Source: Peterkaempfera griseoplana
GTDB lineage: Bacteria > Actinomycetota > Actinomycetes > Streptomycetales > Streptomycetaceae
NCBI RefSeq assembly: GCF_001418575.1
Contig: NZ_LIQR01000249.1
Location: 1 to 37,557 of the forward strand
DNA: 37,557 bases
Reading direction: 5' to 3'
Shown here: in pieces, positions 22,502 to 30,257 of the stretch
How the letters are laid out: each line of letters starts with the position of its first letter
Numbering within the stretch: position 1 is the first letter of the stretch
The notes under the pieces: model-generated
What the model saw: only the letters and a program-made list of their open reading frames with translations
What the model was told of the DNA's origin: nothing
Database searches by the model: none
Made by a program: the position numbers and the translations under genes

Positions 22502-23821
22502 ATGCCGTTGACACACGCGCTGCTGAACCCCCGCTCGGTGCGCTGGAAGACCATCGTCCTGGTGGCCCTGGCCTGCGCCGCGATGGCGCTGACCGTCGGC
22601 GTGCTGGTGCACAGGTCGACCCTGGAGCGGTCGATGCACGAGGGCGCCGTCAGAGCCGCCGACTCCCTCGACAGGGAGATCGACGACGCCCGGGCCACCG
22701 GCGCGGCACCGCCGCTGAAGGCCCCGGGCGACCTTCCGGACGCCCTGCTGCACCAGGTGCGGCTGCACGGCGAGGGCACCTTCTACGAGGACCAGCGGTA
22801 CCACCCTTCCATCTGGGCGGCGAAGATCCAGGACGGGAAGCTCTACGCCATCGAGGCCGACATGACCGCCGACCTGCTCACCCGGCAGGCCCTGGACCGG
22901 CACATGTGGAAGTACTCCCTGGTCACCCTTGCCGTCGTGGTCCCGATGACGGCCCTCGCCACGGAGCTGCCCACCAGGCGACTGCGACGGGTGGCCCGTA
23001 CGGCGCGCCGCATCACGGCAGGCGACCTGGACGCGCGTACCCGGATGGGGACCCGGGGCGGCGACGAGATCACCGAGATCTCGGCCACCGTCGACACGAT
23101 GGCCGACAGTCTGCGCGACCGCATCGCCCGCGAGCAGCGCTTCACCGCCGATGTCGCTCACGAGCTGCGCACCCCGCTGATGGGCCTGGTCACCTCCGCC
23201 GACCTGCTGCCCGACGGGGAGGCGACCGATCTGGTCCGGGACCGTGTCCATGTACTGCGCGACCTGGTCGAGGACCTGCTGGAGATCTCCCGTCTGGACG
23301 CGGGCGCCGAGCAGGCCCAGCCACGCGAGGTGCACCTCGCCGAACTGGTCGAGGAGTCGGTGGCGAGGACGGGGCTGCCGGCGACGGTGAGCTCGGCGGG
23401 AGCTCCGCAGGTCGAGACCGATCCGCGCCGCCTGGACCGGATCGTCTCCAACCTCGTCGTCAATGCGCATCGGCACGGATCCGGGCCTGTGGAGATCGCC
23501 GTCTCGGGTCCGGCCATCACGGTACGGGACCACGGGCCGGGGTTCCCCGCCGACCTCCTGGCGGACGGCCCGCAGCGGTTCCGCACCGGCACGGCGGAGC
23601 GGGGCCGTGGGCACGGCCTCGGCCTCACGATCGCCGCCGGTCAGGCGGCGGTGATCGGAGCGGACCTGCACTTCAGCAACCACCCCGGCGACGGGGGAGC
23701 GGTGGCGGTCGTGCGCCTGCCGGCTCCCCGACCGGCACCCCTCGGGTGGCCGGAAGACGGTGACGGTGCCAGTGTCGGTGCTGTGGGCCGGGGGACCGGC
23801 GGTACCGGCCCCCGGCCGTAG
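22502..23821 (+). CDS. Membrane sensor histidine kinase (partner of the OmpR-type regulator)
   Basis: A 439-residue two-pass sensor. TM1 is about 17-37 (TIVLVALACAAMALTVGVLV), an extracellular sensor of about 100 residues follows (ERSMHEGAV to LDRHMWK), then TM2 at about 138-154 and a HAMP-like region (RRLRRVARTARRITAGDLDARTRM). The phosphoacceptor motif is FTADVAHELRTPL (His220). The ATPase domain has RIVSNLVVNAHRHG, VRDHGPGFP and GRGHGLGLTIAAGQA. The tail is Pro/Gly-rich and unconserved. GGAGGG lies seven bases before the ATG, 14 bases after the regulator stop, so the two are an operon. The signal is presumably an envelope perturbation, inferred from the following cell-wall genes. Confidence 0.92.
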   Translation: MPLTHALLNPRSVRWKTIVLVALACAAMALTVGVLVHRSTLERSMHEGAVRAADSLDREIDDARATGAAPPLKAPGDLPDALLHQVRLHGEGTFYEDQRYHPSIWAAKIQDGKLYAIEADMTADLLTRQALDRHMWKYSLVTLAVVVPMTALATELPTRRLRRVARTARRITAGDLDARTRMGTRGGDEITEISATVDTMADSLRDRIAREQRFTADVAHELRTPLMGLVTSADLLPDGEATDLVRDRVHVLRDLVEDLLEISRLDAGAEQAQPREVHLAELVEESVARTGLPATVSSAGAPQVETDPRRLDRIVSNLVVNAHRHGSGPVEIAVSGPAITVRDHGPGFPADLLADGPQRFRTGTAERGRGHGLGLTIAAGQAAVIGADLHFSNHPGDGGAVAVVRLPAPRPAPLGWPEDGDGASVGAVGRGTGGTGPRP

Positions 23822-23990
23822 CCCGAGCCCCGCCCGCCCACCGCTGCCGCGGCTTCGCCGCTCCCGGCCGATACACAACTGATGGCTTCCCGAGCACCCG
23901 CGACGCCCCGGCGCCGGGCGTCCGGACATACCTCCCCCGCAGTGTTGCCGCCGTACCGATCACGTGCGTCAGCCCCGGAGGTGGCTTCCG

Positions 23991-24953
23991 ATGTCCCTGT
24001 CCCGTTCCCGCCGTCAGCAGCTCATGGGAGGGGTGCCGGCGCTGCTCCTCCTGGTGGCACTGGGCCTCACCACGAACAACACGGCGTCTGGTGGTTCCGG
24101 CCCCCTGGACGCTCCCACCGCAGGTCCGGGCGAGGGCCGGCTGACCCTGGCGGGCGGCCCGTTCCCCTGGCCGGCCGAAGGCCAGGGAGCCGTCGAGGTC
24201 GACGGCATGCCCCTGGGCTCGTGGGGCGACCAGCGGCCGGTGCCGATCGCCAGCCTGACGAAGGTCATGACCGCCTATGTCGTCCTCAGGGACCATCCCC
24301 TCGGGCCCGGCGAGCCCGGGCCGCAGATCGAGGCGGACAGCGAGGCCGCGCACGAGGTGGGCGTCGGCGACGAGTCGACCGTGCCGGTCCGGGCGGGTGA
24401 GAAGTACTCCGAGCGGAAGCTGCTGGAGATGCTGCTGATCCCCTCCGGGAACAACATCGCCAGGCTGCTGGCGCGCTGGGACGCCGGCAGCCAGGAGGCC
24501 TTCGTGAGGAAGATGCAGCGCTCCGCGAAGGAGCTGGGGATGGACCACACGACGTACACCGGGGCGAGCGGCGTGGAGCCGACCACCAGGAGCACTGCGT
24601 CCGACCAGCTGAAACTGGCGCGGCAGGCCATGAAGGACCCGGTGTTCCGCGCCGTGGTGGCGAGCCGGACCGTGGCTGTGCCCGGCGCGGGCTCGCTGGC
24701 CAACACCAACACTCTGCTGGGCACGTCGGGCGTGGTGGGCCTCAAGACAGGCTCCAGCACACCGGCGGGCGGCAACCTCCTGTGGGCCAGTGAGGCGCGC
24801 GTCGGCGGCCGGACCCGGCTGCTGCTGGGCGCCGTCCTGCACCAGCGGGCGAACACCTCGGCGGCCGAGGGACTGCGGGCGGCCCTCGAGAACAGCAAGG
24901 TGCTGATCGACAGGCTCCGCGACCGCCTGACCACGGCACGGACGGAGGGCTGA
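23991..24953 (+). CDS. D-alanyl-D-alanine carboxypeptidase (low-molecular-weight PBP, S11 family)
   Basis: A membrane-anchored DD-carboxypeptidase that trims the terminal D-Ala of peptidoglycan stem peptides. The 320-residue protein has one N-terminal hydrophobic anchor or signal (LMGGVPALLLLVALGL), then all three penicillin-binding motifs: SLTK (Ser88 nucleophile, Lys91), SGN (152-154) and KTG (252-254). It is shorter than PBP5 and lacks its beta-rich C-terminal domain and amphipathic anchor. The ATG has CGGAGGT eight bases upstream. It is followed after five bases by the VanJ-like gene, so the two are co-transcribed, and it follows the two-component genes by 169 bp. Loss of D-Ala ends can change glycopeptide targets. 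Confidence 0.92.
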   Translation: MSLSRSRRQQLMGGVPALLLLVALGLTTNNTASGGSGPLDAPTAGPGEGRLTLAGGPFPWPAEGQGAVEVDGMPLGSWGDQRPVPIASLTKVMTAYVVLRDHPLGPGEPGPQIEADSEAAHEVGVGDESTVPVRAGEKYSERKLLEMLLIPSGNNIARLLARWDAGSQEAFVRKMQRSAKELGMDHTTYTGASGVEPTTRSTASDQLKLARQAMKDPVFRAVVASRTVAVPGAGSLANTNTLLGTSGVVGLKTGSSTPAGGNLLWASEARVGGRTRLLLGAVLHQRANTSAAEGLRAALENSKVLIDRLRDRLTTARTEG

Positions 24954-24958
24954 GCACC

Positions 24959-26092
24959 ATGACGACCGCAGGTCCGCAGAGCGCCGTGGAGCCGGGCGGT
25001 GCAGCGGCCGGGTACGACGAGCAGCCGGACCCGGCGGGCGTGACGGCGGAGGGCACGGACGCGTCGTCGGGCAGGGAGCGCGGCGGCCCCCGGCGACGGC
25101 CGCGGCGTTCCCTGCCGCGATGGTCGCCCCTGCCGCGGAACCGGTGGTCGCCACCGCTCGGTCCCCGCGGGATGCTGACGGCCGGCCTCTCCGCCCTCCT
25201 CGCCCTGCTCCTCCTGGGCCACCGGTGGATCCCCAACGCGCCGGGCCACCTGGGCAGTCTGGTCGACACCCTGCTGCCCTGGACGGGCCTGGCGATCCCG
25301 GCGCTCTGGGCCACGGCCCTGCTGCGCCGGTCGCCGACGGCCACGGTGGCCGTCCTCCTGCCGACCGTGGTCTGGGCTGCGCTCTTCGGCGGCACCCTCG
25401 TCCCCAGGTCGTCGCCCGGCGGGCACCTCACCGTGGTCACCCACAACGTCAACCAGGCCAACCCCGACCCGCTCGGCACGGCGCGGAGCCTGATCGCCGC
25501 CCGGGCGGACATGGTGGCGCTGGAGGAGCTGAGCCCTGCGACGGCACCGACGTACGAGCGCGCCCTCGCCGCCGCCTATCCCTACCACTTCTACCAGGGC
25601 ACGGTCGGCCTCTGGAGCACCTCGCCGCTGCGCGATGCGCACGCCGTGCCGATCATGCCGTGGACCCGGGCCGTGCGCGCCACGGTGGAGACCCCCGAGG
25701 GCCCCCTCGCGGTCTACGTGGTGCACCTGCCGTCGGTACGGGTCACCCCTGCCGGTTTCACCACCGGGGCACGTGACGCGGCGCTGGACCGGCTGACCGC
25801 GGCGCTGCGGGCGGAGCGCGCCCGGAGCGTCGTGGTGATGGGCGACTTCAACGGCTCCACCGACGATCGCGCGCTGCGCCCGCTGACCTCCCGTATGTCC
25901 TCGGCCCAGTCCACGGCGGGCAGGGGCTTCGGCTTCAGCTGGCCGGCCCGGTTCCCGGTCACCCGGATCGACCAGATCTTCGTCCAGGGGGTGAGGACCA
26001 CCTCGGCCTGGACCCTGCCGGCGACGGCGAGCGACCACCTTCCCGTCGCCGCCCGCCTGGACCTCGACCCGGCCGGAGACGGGAAGCACTGA
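24959..26092 (+). CDS. VanJ-like membrane EEP-superfamily phosphatase
   Basis: A 377-residue protein: about 60 cytoplasmic Arg/Pro-rich residues, three hydrophobic segments (LTAGLSALLALLLLGHRWI, LPWTGLAIPALWATALL, TVAVLLPTVVWAALFGGTLV), then an extracytoplasmic endonuclease/exonuclease/phosphatase domain. Its catalytic motifs are visible: THNVNQANPD (Asn), DMVALEELSP (Glu), VMGDFNGSTDD, and SDHLPVAARL (Asp-His). The layout and long conserved blocks match VanJ of S. coelicolor, a membrane protein that confers teicoplanin resistance and is thought to act on lipid pyrophosphates. Similar function is inferred. It starts five bases after the carboxypeptidase with GGAGGG upstream. A vanHAX set is not present here. 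Confidence 0.88.
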   Translation: MTTAGPQSAVEPGGAAAGYDEQPDPAGVTAEGTDASSGRERGGPRRRPRRSLPRWSPLPRNRWSPPLGPRGMLTAGLSALLALLLLGHRWIPNAPGHLGSLVDTLLPWTGLAIPALWATALLRRSPTATVAVLLPTVVWAALFGGTLVPRSSPGGHLTVVTHNVNQANPDPLGTARSLIAARADMVALEELSPATAPTYERALAAAYPYHFYQGTVGLWSTSPLRDAHAVPIMPWTRAVRATVETPEGPLAVYVVHLPSVRVTPAGFTTGARDAALDRLTAALRAERARSVVVMGDFNGSTDDRALRPLTSRMSSAQSTAGRGFGFSWPARFPVTRIDQIFVQGVRTTSAWTLPATASDHLPVAARLDLDPAGDGKH

Positions 26093-26274
26093 CGGCTTCC
26101 CGGCCGGGGGCGGGCCCTGGACACTCCGGCCGGCCTGGACGGGAGCGGCCTCGACGTGGGGGCGTGCGTGGTGGGCCGGGCAGGGAGGACCCCGGGAACG
26201 TGCGGGTGGGTGAAGGCCCTGAGGTCCTTGGGCTGTCCGGCACGGCAAGGCCCTCGTCGTCCCGGCATCGACTA

Positions 26275-26289
26275 TTGACGGAGCGTCAG
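26275..26289. promoter_or_regulatory. Orphan dyad TTGACG-GAG-CGTCAG
   Basis: A TGACG/CGTCA inverted repeat of the kind bound by TetR-family repressors, set in a locally AT-rich patch (ACTATTGACG...AGAATAG). No gene starts on either side within 100 bp: the VanJ-like gene ends at 26092 and the NmrA gene ends at 26379. It may mark a lost promoter. It is the fourth site of the CTGACG-N3-CGTCAG type. Confidence 0.5.
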
Positions 26290-26378
26290 AATAGCGACAC
26301 AGGCGCTGGTTCGACGCCCTGTGCGCCCGACGGTCCGTCCCGCCGGGCCGCCGTCGGGGTCGGCCGATCGCCCAGGGC

Positions 26379-27350
26379 TCACCCGGAGCGGCCGGGCGCG
26401 GCCGGGTGTCCAGGGGTGTCGAGCAACCGGGCGCGCAGTGCTGCGGCGCCGCCCTGGGCGAGCCAGTCCGCGAGGGTGCGCAGCCCGGGGTGGATGACCC
26501 GCAGTGCCTCGATGTCGGCGTGCCAGCGCTGGCCGGACTGCCAGTGCCGCCGGACCGCGGCGATCTCCGGGTTCAGCGCTGCCGCCTCCTCGTGGGTGAG
26601 CTGTTCGTAGCGCACCGGGACTCCGGTTGCGGCGCCGATGGCGGCGACGGCGTCGGCCGGGGTCGGATCGTCACCGGCCAGCTCCAGAGTCCGTCCGGCG
26701 AACCGGTCCGGCTGCTCGAAGGCAAGGGCGGCGAACTCGGCGATGTCCTCGACGGCGATGATCTGGACGGGCTCGTCCGGCGGGAAGAGGTGACGGTGGA
26801 CGCCGTCGACGAACCCTTCGAGGCCCATGCCGGGCGCCGTCAGGTAGTTCGTCATGAACCGCACCGGACGCAACACGGTCACCAGCGGGAGCCGCGCGCG
26901 CAGATACTCCTCGATGCGCCGCTTCCCCGGGGCCGCGAAGGCGTCACCGGAGGTCGAGGCGACACCGGTGAACACCACCTGGCGCACCCCCGCGGCCGCT
27001 GCCGCGTCGGCCAGGGCCCGGCCCCGGGTGAACTCCAGTTCCTGGTCGGTGCCGGACGGCCCGTAGACGACCGGCGGCACGGCGAACAGCGCGGCTGCGC
27101 CCTCCAGGGCGGGCGCCAGACTTGACGGATCGTCGAAGTCGGCGATGGCCAGCTCGGCTCCTGCGTCCGCCAGCGCCACGGCGGCGGGTGCGGCCTTGTC
27201 CCGCACCAGTGCGCGTACCTGCCGGCCTCCGGCCAGCAGCCGGCGTGCCGTCGCACCGCCCTGGTTGCCGGTGGCTCCGGTCACCGCGACCGGGCCGTCG
27301 GCGGGGCGCCGGGCCGGGCCGCCGGCGGACGGGGTGGGTTCGGCGGTCAT
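26379..27350 (-). CDS. NmrA-family NAD(P)-binding protein (atypical SDR)
   Basis: A 323-residue cytosolic Rossmann protein. The dinucleotide motif is VTGATGNQGGATARRLLAGG (about 24-43), followed by VRALVRDKAAPAA, FAVPPVVYGPSGTDQELEFTRGRALADAAAAAGVRQVVFTG, and VTVLRPVRFMTNYL. This is the NmrA/HSCARG-like group, whose members include nitrogen-regulation and redox-sensing NADP binders and also true reductases. Which applies here is unknown. GGAGG lies six bases before the ATG. It is divergent from a TetR regulator (109 bp apart) with a perfect dyad between them, so that regulator likely controls it. Confidence 0.9.
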   Translation of the reverse strand: MTAEPTPSAGGPARRPADGPVAVTGATGNQGGATARRLLAGGRQVRALVRDKAAPAAVALADAGAELAIADFDDPSSLAPALEGAAALFAVPPVVYGPSGTDQELEFTRGRALADAAAAAGVRQVVFTGVASTSGDAFAAPGKRRIEEYLRARLPLVTVLRPVRFMTNYLTAPGMGLEGFVDGVHRHLFPPDEPVQIIAVEDIAEFAALAFEQPDRFAGRTLELAGDDPTPADAVAAIGAATGVPVRYEQLTHEEAAALNPEIAAVRRHWQSGQRWHADIEALRVIHPGLRTLADWLAQGGAAALRARLLDTPGHPAAPGRSG

Positions 27351-27420
27351 GTCGTCCTCCCTCTCCCCGGGGGCCGGTTGCCATGGACGGGATGGTGAAC
27401 CCGGGGACATCTGCAATACT

Positions 27421-27433
27421 CCAACCCGGTTGG
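27421..27433. promoter_or_regulatory. Palindrome CCAACCCGGTTGG, probable TetR operator
   Basis: A perfect 13-bp dyad (CCAACC-C-GGTTGG) lies between the divergent NmrA and TetR genes, immediately after a GCAATACT stretch that could be a -10 element for the TetR transcript. Autoregulation and control of the NmrA gene are the obvious reading. Confidence 0.65.
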
Positions 27434-27459
27434 GTCGGGCGCACAAGGGGTTTCGTGAC

Positions 27460-28200
27460 ATGACTGCAGCGATCAGCGGCGGGGACCGGGCCGACGCCCG
27501 CCGCAACCGGGCCAGGGTGCTGTCCGCCGCCAGGCAGGCGTTCGCCGAACAGGGGGCCGACGTCCCGCTCGGCGTGATCGCCCGCCGGGCCGGCGTCAGC
27601 GCGGGCACCGTGTACCGGCACTTCCCCGGCAAGGAGATCCTCCTGGAGGCGGTGTTCGTCCTGCATCTCGACGAACTCGTCGCCTCCGGTGAGCAGCGGG
27701 CTGCCCGGTCCGCGCCCACCGAGGCCTTCTTCGGGTTCCTGCTGGACGTGGTCGAGAAGTCCCAGGGGGGCGGGCACCTGTGCGACGTCGTGACGGACGA
27801 CGCCGGCTGGCCGCGCCCGGTGCTCAGGGCGTCCGTACTGCGGTTCCGTCAGGTCCTGACCGCGCTGCTCCACGCGGCGCAGCGGGCCGGTGGTGTCCGT
27901 GCCGACATCGGCCCCGACGATGTCGTCTCACTCACCGTCGGGTGCGCCTCGATGCTCACCGCCCGCCGCGATCGAGCGGCCGGACTCAGGCTCGTCCGGC
28001 TGACCCTGGACGGACTGAGGACCCCCGGTTCGGTCACGGAACAGCAGTCCTTCCGTGACAGCCCCGGTGTCCGCCGGGAGACCGGGGCCGGCTGTGCGGA
28101 GTGCGGGGCCGCGCTCACCGTCCGGGCCACCGGCCGCCCGATGCGCTACTGCGGAGCCACCTGCCGGCAGCGGGCCCGCCGCCGACGGCTCGCGGGGTGA
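27460..28200 (+). CDS. TetR-family regulator with C-terminal zinc ribbon
   Basis: A 246-residue repressor. Its helix-turn-helix is at about 17-58 (RARVLSAARQAFAEQGADVPLGVIARRAGVSAGTVYRHFPGKEILLEAV). The ligand domain ends near residue 190. It then carries an extra 40 residues with CAECG (Cys212, 215) and RYCGATC (Cys231, 235) followed by a run of arginines, a zinc-ribbon-like module seen appended to other actinobacterial regulators but uncommon on TetR proteins. The ATG has AAGGGG ten bases upstream. It is divergent from the NmrA gene and should repress it through the dyad at 27421. The effector is unknown; the ribbon could sense metal or thiol state or add DNA contacts. Confidence 0.9.
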   Translation: MTAAISGGDRADARRNRARVLSAARQAFAEQGADVPLGVIARRAGVSAGTVYRHFPGKEILLEAVFVLHLDELVASGEQRAARSAPTEAFFGFLLDVVEKSQGGGHLCDVVTDDAGWPRPVLRASVLRFRQVLTALLHAAQRAGGVRADIGPDDVVSLTVGCASMLTARRDRAAGLRLVRLTLDGLRTPGSVTEQQSFRDSPGVRRETGAGCAECGAALTVRATGRPMRYCGATCRQRARRRRLAG

Positions 28201-28232
28201 CGGGCAGGCCGGACGACGTCAGCGCTCCGGGT

Positions 28233-28256
28233 CGGGGGCCGGGCCCCCGGCCCCCG
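28233..28256. terminator. Hairpin between convergent TetR and lipoprotein genes
   Basis: A perfect 10-bp stem (CGGGGGCCGG / CCGGCCCCCG) with a GCCC loop fills the 59-bp gap between the convergent genes and can end both transcripts. Confidence 0.7.
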
Positions 28257-28259
28257 GCC

Positions 28260-29522
28260 TCAGCCGAGCCAGAGGTCCCGGTTGCCCGCGATCAGCACGC
28301 GCCCGTCCGCGAGGGTGGTCACCGCGGTCGGGGGGTCCTCGCTGCAGCCGAGGCCGCCCCGCTTCCAGCCTGTGGTCGTCCCGTCGCCGACCCAGACCGC
28401 ACCGCATTCCACCGTGGGGGCGTCCGGCCTGGACTTCGGCCGGACGGCCGAACCGACCAGGACCGGGCGGCCAGCGGAGTCGACGGTCGCGGCGATGATC
28501 TCGCCGGTGCCCATCTCCGCACTGTCCACCCGGGTCCAGTGGGTGCCGTCCCGACTGGTGAGGACCAGCGGGAGGGAGTTGTAGAAGGCGCCGGCTTTGG
28601 CGTGGCCGCCCACGGCGAACCAGTGGCCCGACGCGTACAGGACGCTGCGCACCCGTGTGCCCGGCGGCGTCCCGGTGATCCTGCCGGACGTCCAGTGCGC
28701 GCCGCCGTCCGGGCTGTGCCAGAAGGGGATGGTGCCCGTCGGGTGGAAGTCGAAGGCGTTGGTCGCCGCCGCGCCGAAGCCGACGACATCGTCGGCGTTG
28801 ACGCCGAGGCTGCCCACAGGGGTGGACGGCTGCCCTCCGCCGACCGGCGGCAGCGGCACGCGATGCACGGTGGCGCCCCCGTCGTCGGACGCGAACACAT
28901 AGGGGGACTCCACATGGCCGACCGTCTGGCCACCGCCGATCAGCAGGCGTGAGCCGACCTGCACCGCGGCGTTCACCGAGGCGTCGTCGGCGGTCTCCTG
29001 CTCCGGGTGGTTGTTGAACGTCAGCGGGAGCGCGGCGAGCCGGGACACTTCGCCGCTCGGCTCCCGGCGGGTCACACTGCCGCCGACGCCGATCAGCGAA
29101 CCGTCGTCCCACGGCACCACCACGTCGCCCGGCAGACCGCCGCCGGTCCAGCCGCTGCGCATGGAGTACGGCAGGTCCGCCTCGCCTGCGGCGGCCGGCT
29201 TCGGGGTGAGGGAGAGCTTCGTACAGCCGTCGGAGCCGGACCAGTTGACGTTCACATAGCGGTAGCCGTTGGCGAAGGTCCCCTCGCCCAGAACGCAGTC
29301 GCCCATGGGCACCAGCTGCCGCAGCCCCTCACCGGGCGCCGCGTACCCCTTGTCGTGCGGGCCGGTCACCGCCGGGTAGTCCACCGCACCCGCGTACTCG
29401 GTGAAGCCGAGCTTTGTCGCGCTGGTGTCCCCCTCGTCGTTCCGGCCGCAGCCGCCCAGTAGCAGCGCCGTACACACCGCCAGGCTTGCAACGGCGGAGA
29501 GCCTTCCCCCAGGTGTTCTCAT
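28260..29522 (-). CDS. Lipoprotein with BNR/sialidase-like repeats
   Basis: A 420-residue lipoprotein. The signal peptide ends with the lipobox LLLGGC (Cys25). The mature part has several Asp-box-like repeats of beta-propellers: FASDDGGATVHRVPLP, FWHSPDGGAHWTSGR and LTSRDGTHWTRV, with intervening VGGSV, VGGHA and IAGNRD strands. This suggests a surface-exposed propeller that binds or recognises a ligand; catalytic residues of sialidases are not evident, so enzyme activity is not proposed. GGTGGGGGG lies directly before the ATG. It stands alone between the TetR gene (convergent) and the arsR gene (same strand, upstream). Confidence 0.8.
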   Translation of the reverse strand: MRTPGGRLSAVASLAVCTALLLGGCGRNDEGDTSATKLGFTEYAGAVDYPAVTGPHDKGYAAPGEGLRQLVPMGDCVLGEGTFANGYRYVNVNWSGSDGCTKLSLTPKPAAAGEADLPYSMRSGWTGGGLPGDVVVPWDDGSLIGVGGSVTRREPSGEVSRLAALPLTFNNHPEQETADDASVNAAVQVGSRLLIGGGQTVGHVESPYVFASDDGGATVHRVPLPPVGGGQPSTPVGSLGVNADDVVGFGAAATNAFDFHPTGTIPFWHSPDGGAHWTSGRITGTPPGTRVRSVLYASGHWFAVGGHAKAGAFYNSLPLVLTSRDGTHWTRVDSAEMGTGEIIAATVDSAGRPVLVGSAVRPKSRPDAPTVECGAVWVGDGTTTGWKRGGLGCSEDPPTAVTTLADGRVLIAGNRDLWLG

Positions 29523-29640
29523 CCCCCCACCCTAGAGACCGTCCGGTCGATCGTGTGCGGAGCCGGACGACCAGGGCGGCCGCGGTGACGGTGCCGAGAA
29601 GGTCGCGCCCGGTGGCGGCGGCCCGCCCACCGGCAGGGAC

Positions 29641-29677
29641 GCCTGGGTCCGCCCCCGCTCCGCGGGCGGACCCAGGC
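29641..29677 (-). terminator. 14-bp hairpin after arsR
   Basis: The arms GCCTGGGTCCGCCC and GGGCGGACCCAGGC pair perfectly around a 9-nt loop, 44 bp beyond the stop of the minus-strand ArsR gene. Confidence 0.75.
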
Positions 29678-29720
29678 CAGGAGGGACAACACCCTGCAAC
29701 ACCCGGCATGTCGCGATGCG

Positions 29721-30068
29721 TCACTGTGTGCCGCGGAGCATCTCCGCGAGCTGGGACATCATGTCCTCGTCGCGCTTGTAGTGGATCCACTTGCCGATGC
29801 GCGTGGACCGTACGAGGCCCGCCCGCTCCAGCGTCGCCATGTACGACGAGACCGTCGACTGCGCCAGCCCCGACTTGGCCTGCAGATGGCTCGCGCAGAC
29901 CCCGACCTCGTCCCGATCGGCGATCGGCTCCCACTGCGAGAACTCGCCGTGCGGGTCCCGCAGCCAGTTCATGATCTGCAACCGCGCGGGGTTCGCCAGA
30001 GCCTTCAAGGCCTCGACCGCGTCCAGGGGGCTCCCGTTCCCTGGGCCCGTTGCGTGTGACGTCGCCAC
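29721..30068 (-). CDS. ArsR-family transcriptional regulator
   Basis: A 115-residue winged-helix repressor. It shows the ArsR pattern ALKALANPARLQIMNWL, the recognition region HLQAKSGLAQSTVSSYMATLERAGLVRSTRIGKWIHYKRD. A single cysteine (VGVCASHLQ) lies just before the recognition helices; the metal-binding CxC of arsenic sensors is absent, so a different signal is likely. The GTG at 30068 has GAGGAGGAG upstream; the frame continues farther back but without a start as good. It is divergent from an NmrA-family gene, and dyads with ATCG/CGAT arms lie in the shared promoter region, which suggests repression of both. Confidence 0.88.
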   Translation of the reverse strand: MATSHATGPGNGSPLDAVEALKALANPARLQIMNWLRDPHGEFSQWEPIADRDEVGVCASHLQAKSGLAQSTVSSYMATLERAGLVRSTRIGKWIHYKRDEDMMSQLAEMLRGTQ

Positions 30069-30092
30069 GGACTCCTCCTCGCATCCACGCAC

Positions 30093-30107
30093 CATCGTAT
30101 CTCGATG
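30093..30107. promoter_or_regulatory. ArsR-type operator dyad CATCG-N5-CGATG
   Basis: A perfect 15-bp inverted repeat CATCGTATCTCGATG, 25 bp upstream of the ArsR start. On the minus strand it contains TACGAT, a possible -10 of arsR. It shares the ATCG...CGAT arms with the site at 30150. Confidence 0.6.
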
Positions 30108-30142
30108 TGACGAACTGGGCCGCACTCTCCCGGCAGGACACA

Positions 30143-30170
30143 TTGACACATCGCGATATGGCGATATGAT
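30143..30170 (+). promoter_or_regulatory. Promoter of NmrA-family gene with operator in the spacer
   Basis: TTGACA (30143-30148, perfect -35) and TATGAT (30165-30170, one mismatch to TATAAT) are 16 bp apart, unusually close to consensus for this GC-rich genome. The spacer and first -10 base hold the dyad ATCGC-GATATG-GCGAT (30150-30165), and the 8-bp unit GCGATATG is directly repeated (30153-30168). A repressor bound here would block polymerase. The divergent ArsR protein is the obvious candidate. Confidence 0.75.
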
Positions 30171-30257
30171 CTTCTCGTTCACGCTCGATCGAGGTGTGGT
30201 CGGCGCCGCTGCCGGCTACCCGCACAAGCATCGGGCCCACAGGAGAGGGAGTGCGCG

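Noticed and set aside
21774-26092. A complete vancomycin-resistance (vanRSJKHAX) cluster
   Set aside because: Only a two-component system, a DD-carboxypeptidase and a VanJ-like gene are present; no vanH, vanA, vanX or vanK is seen in the window.
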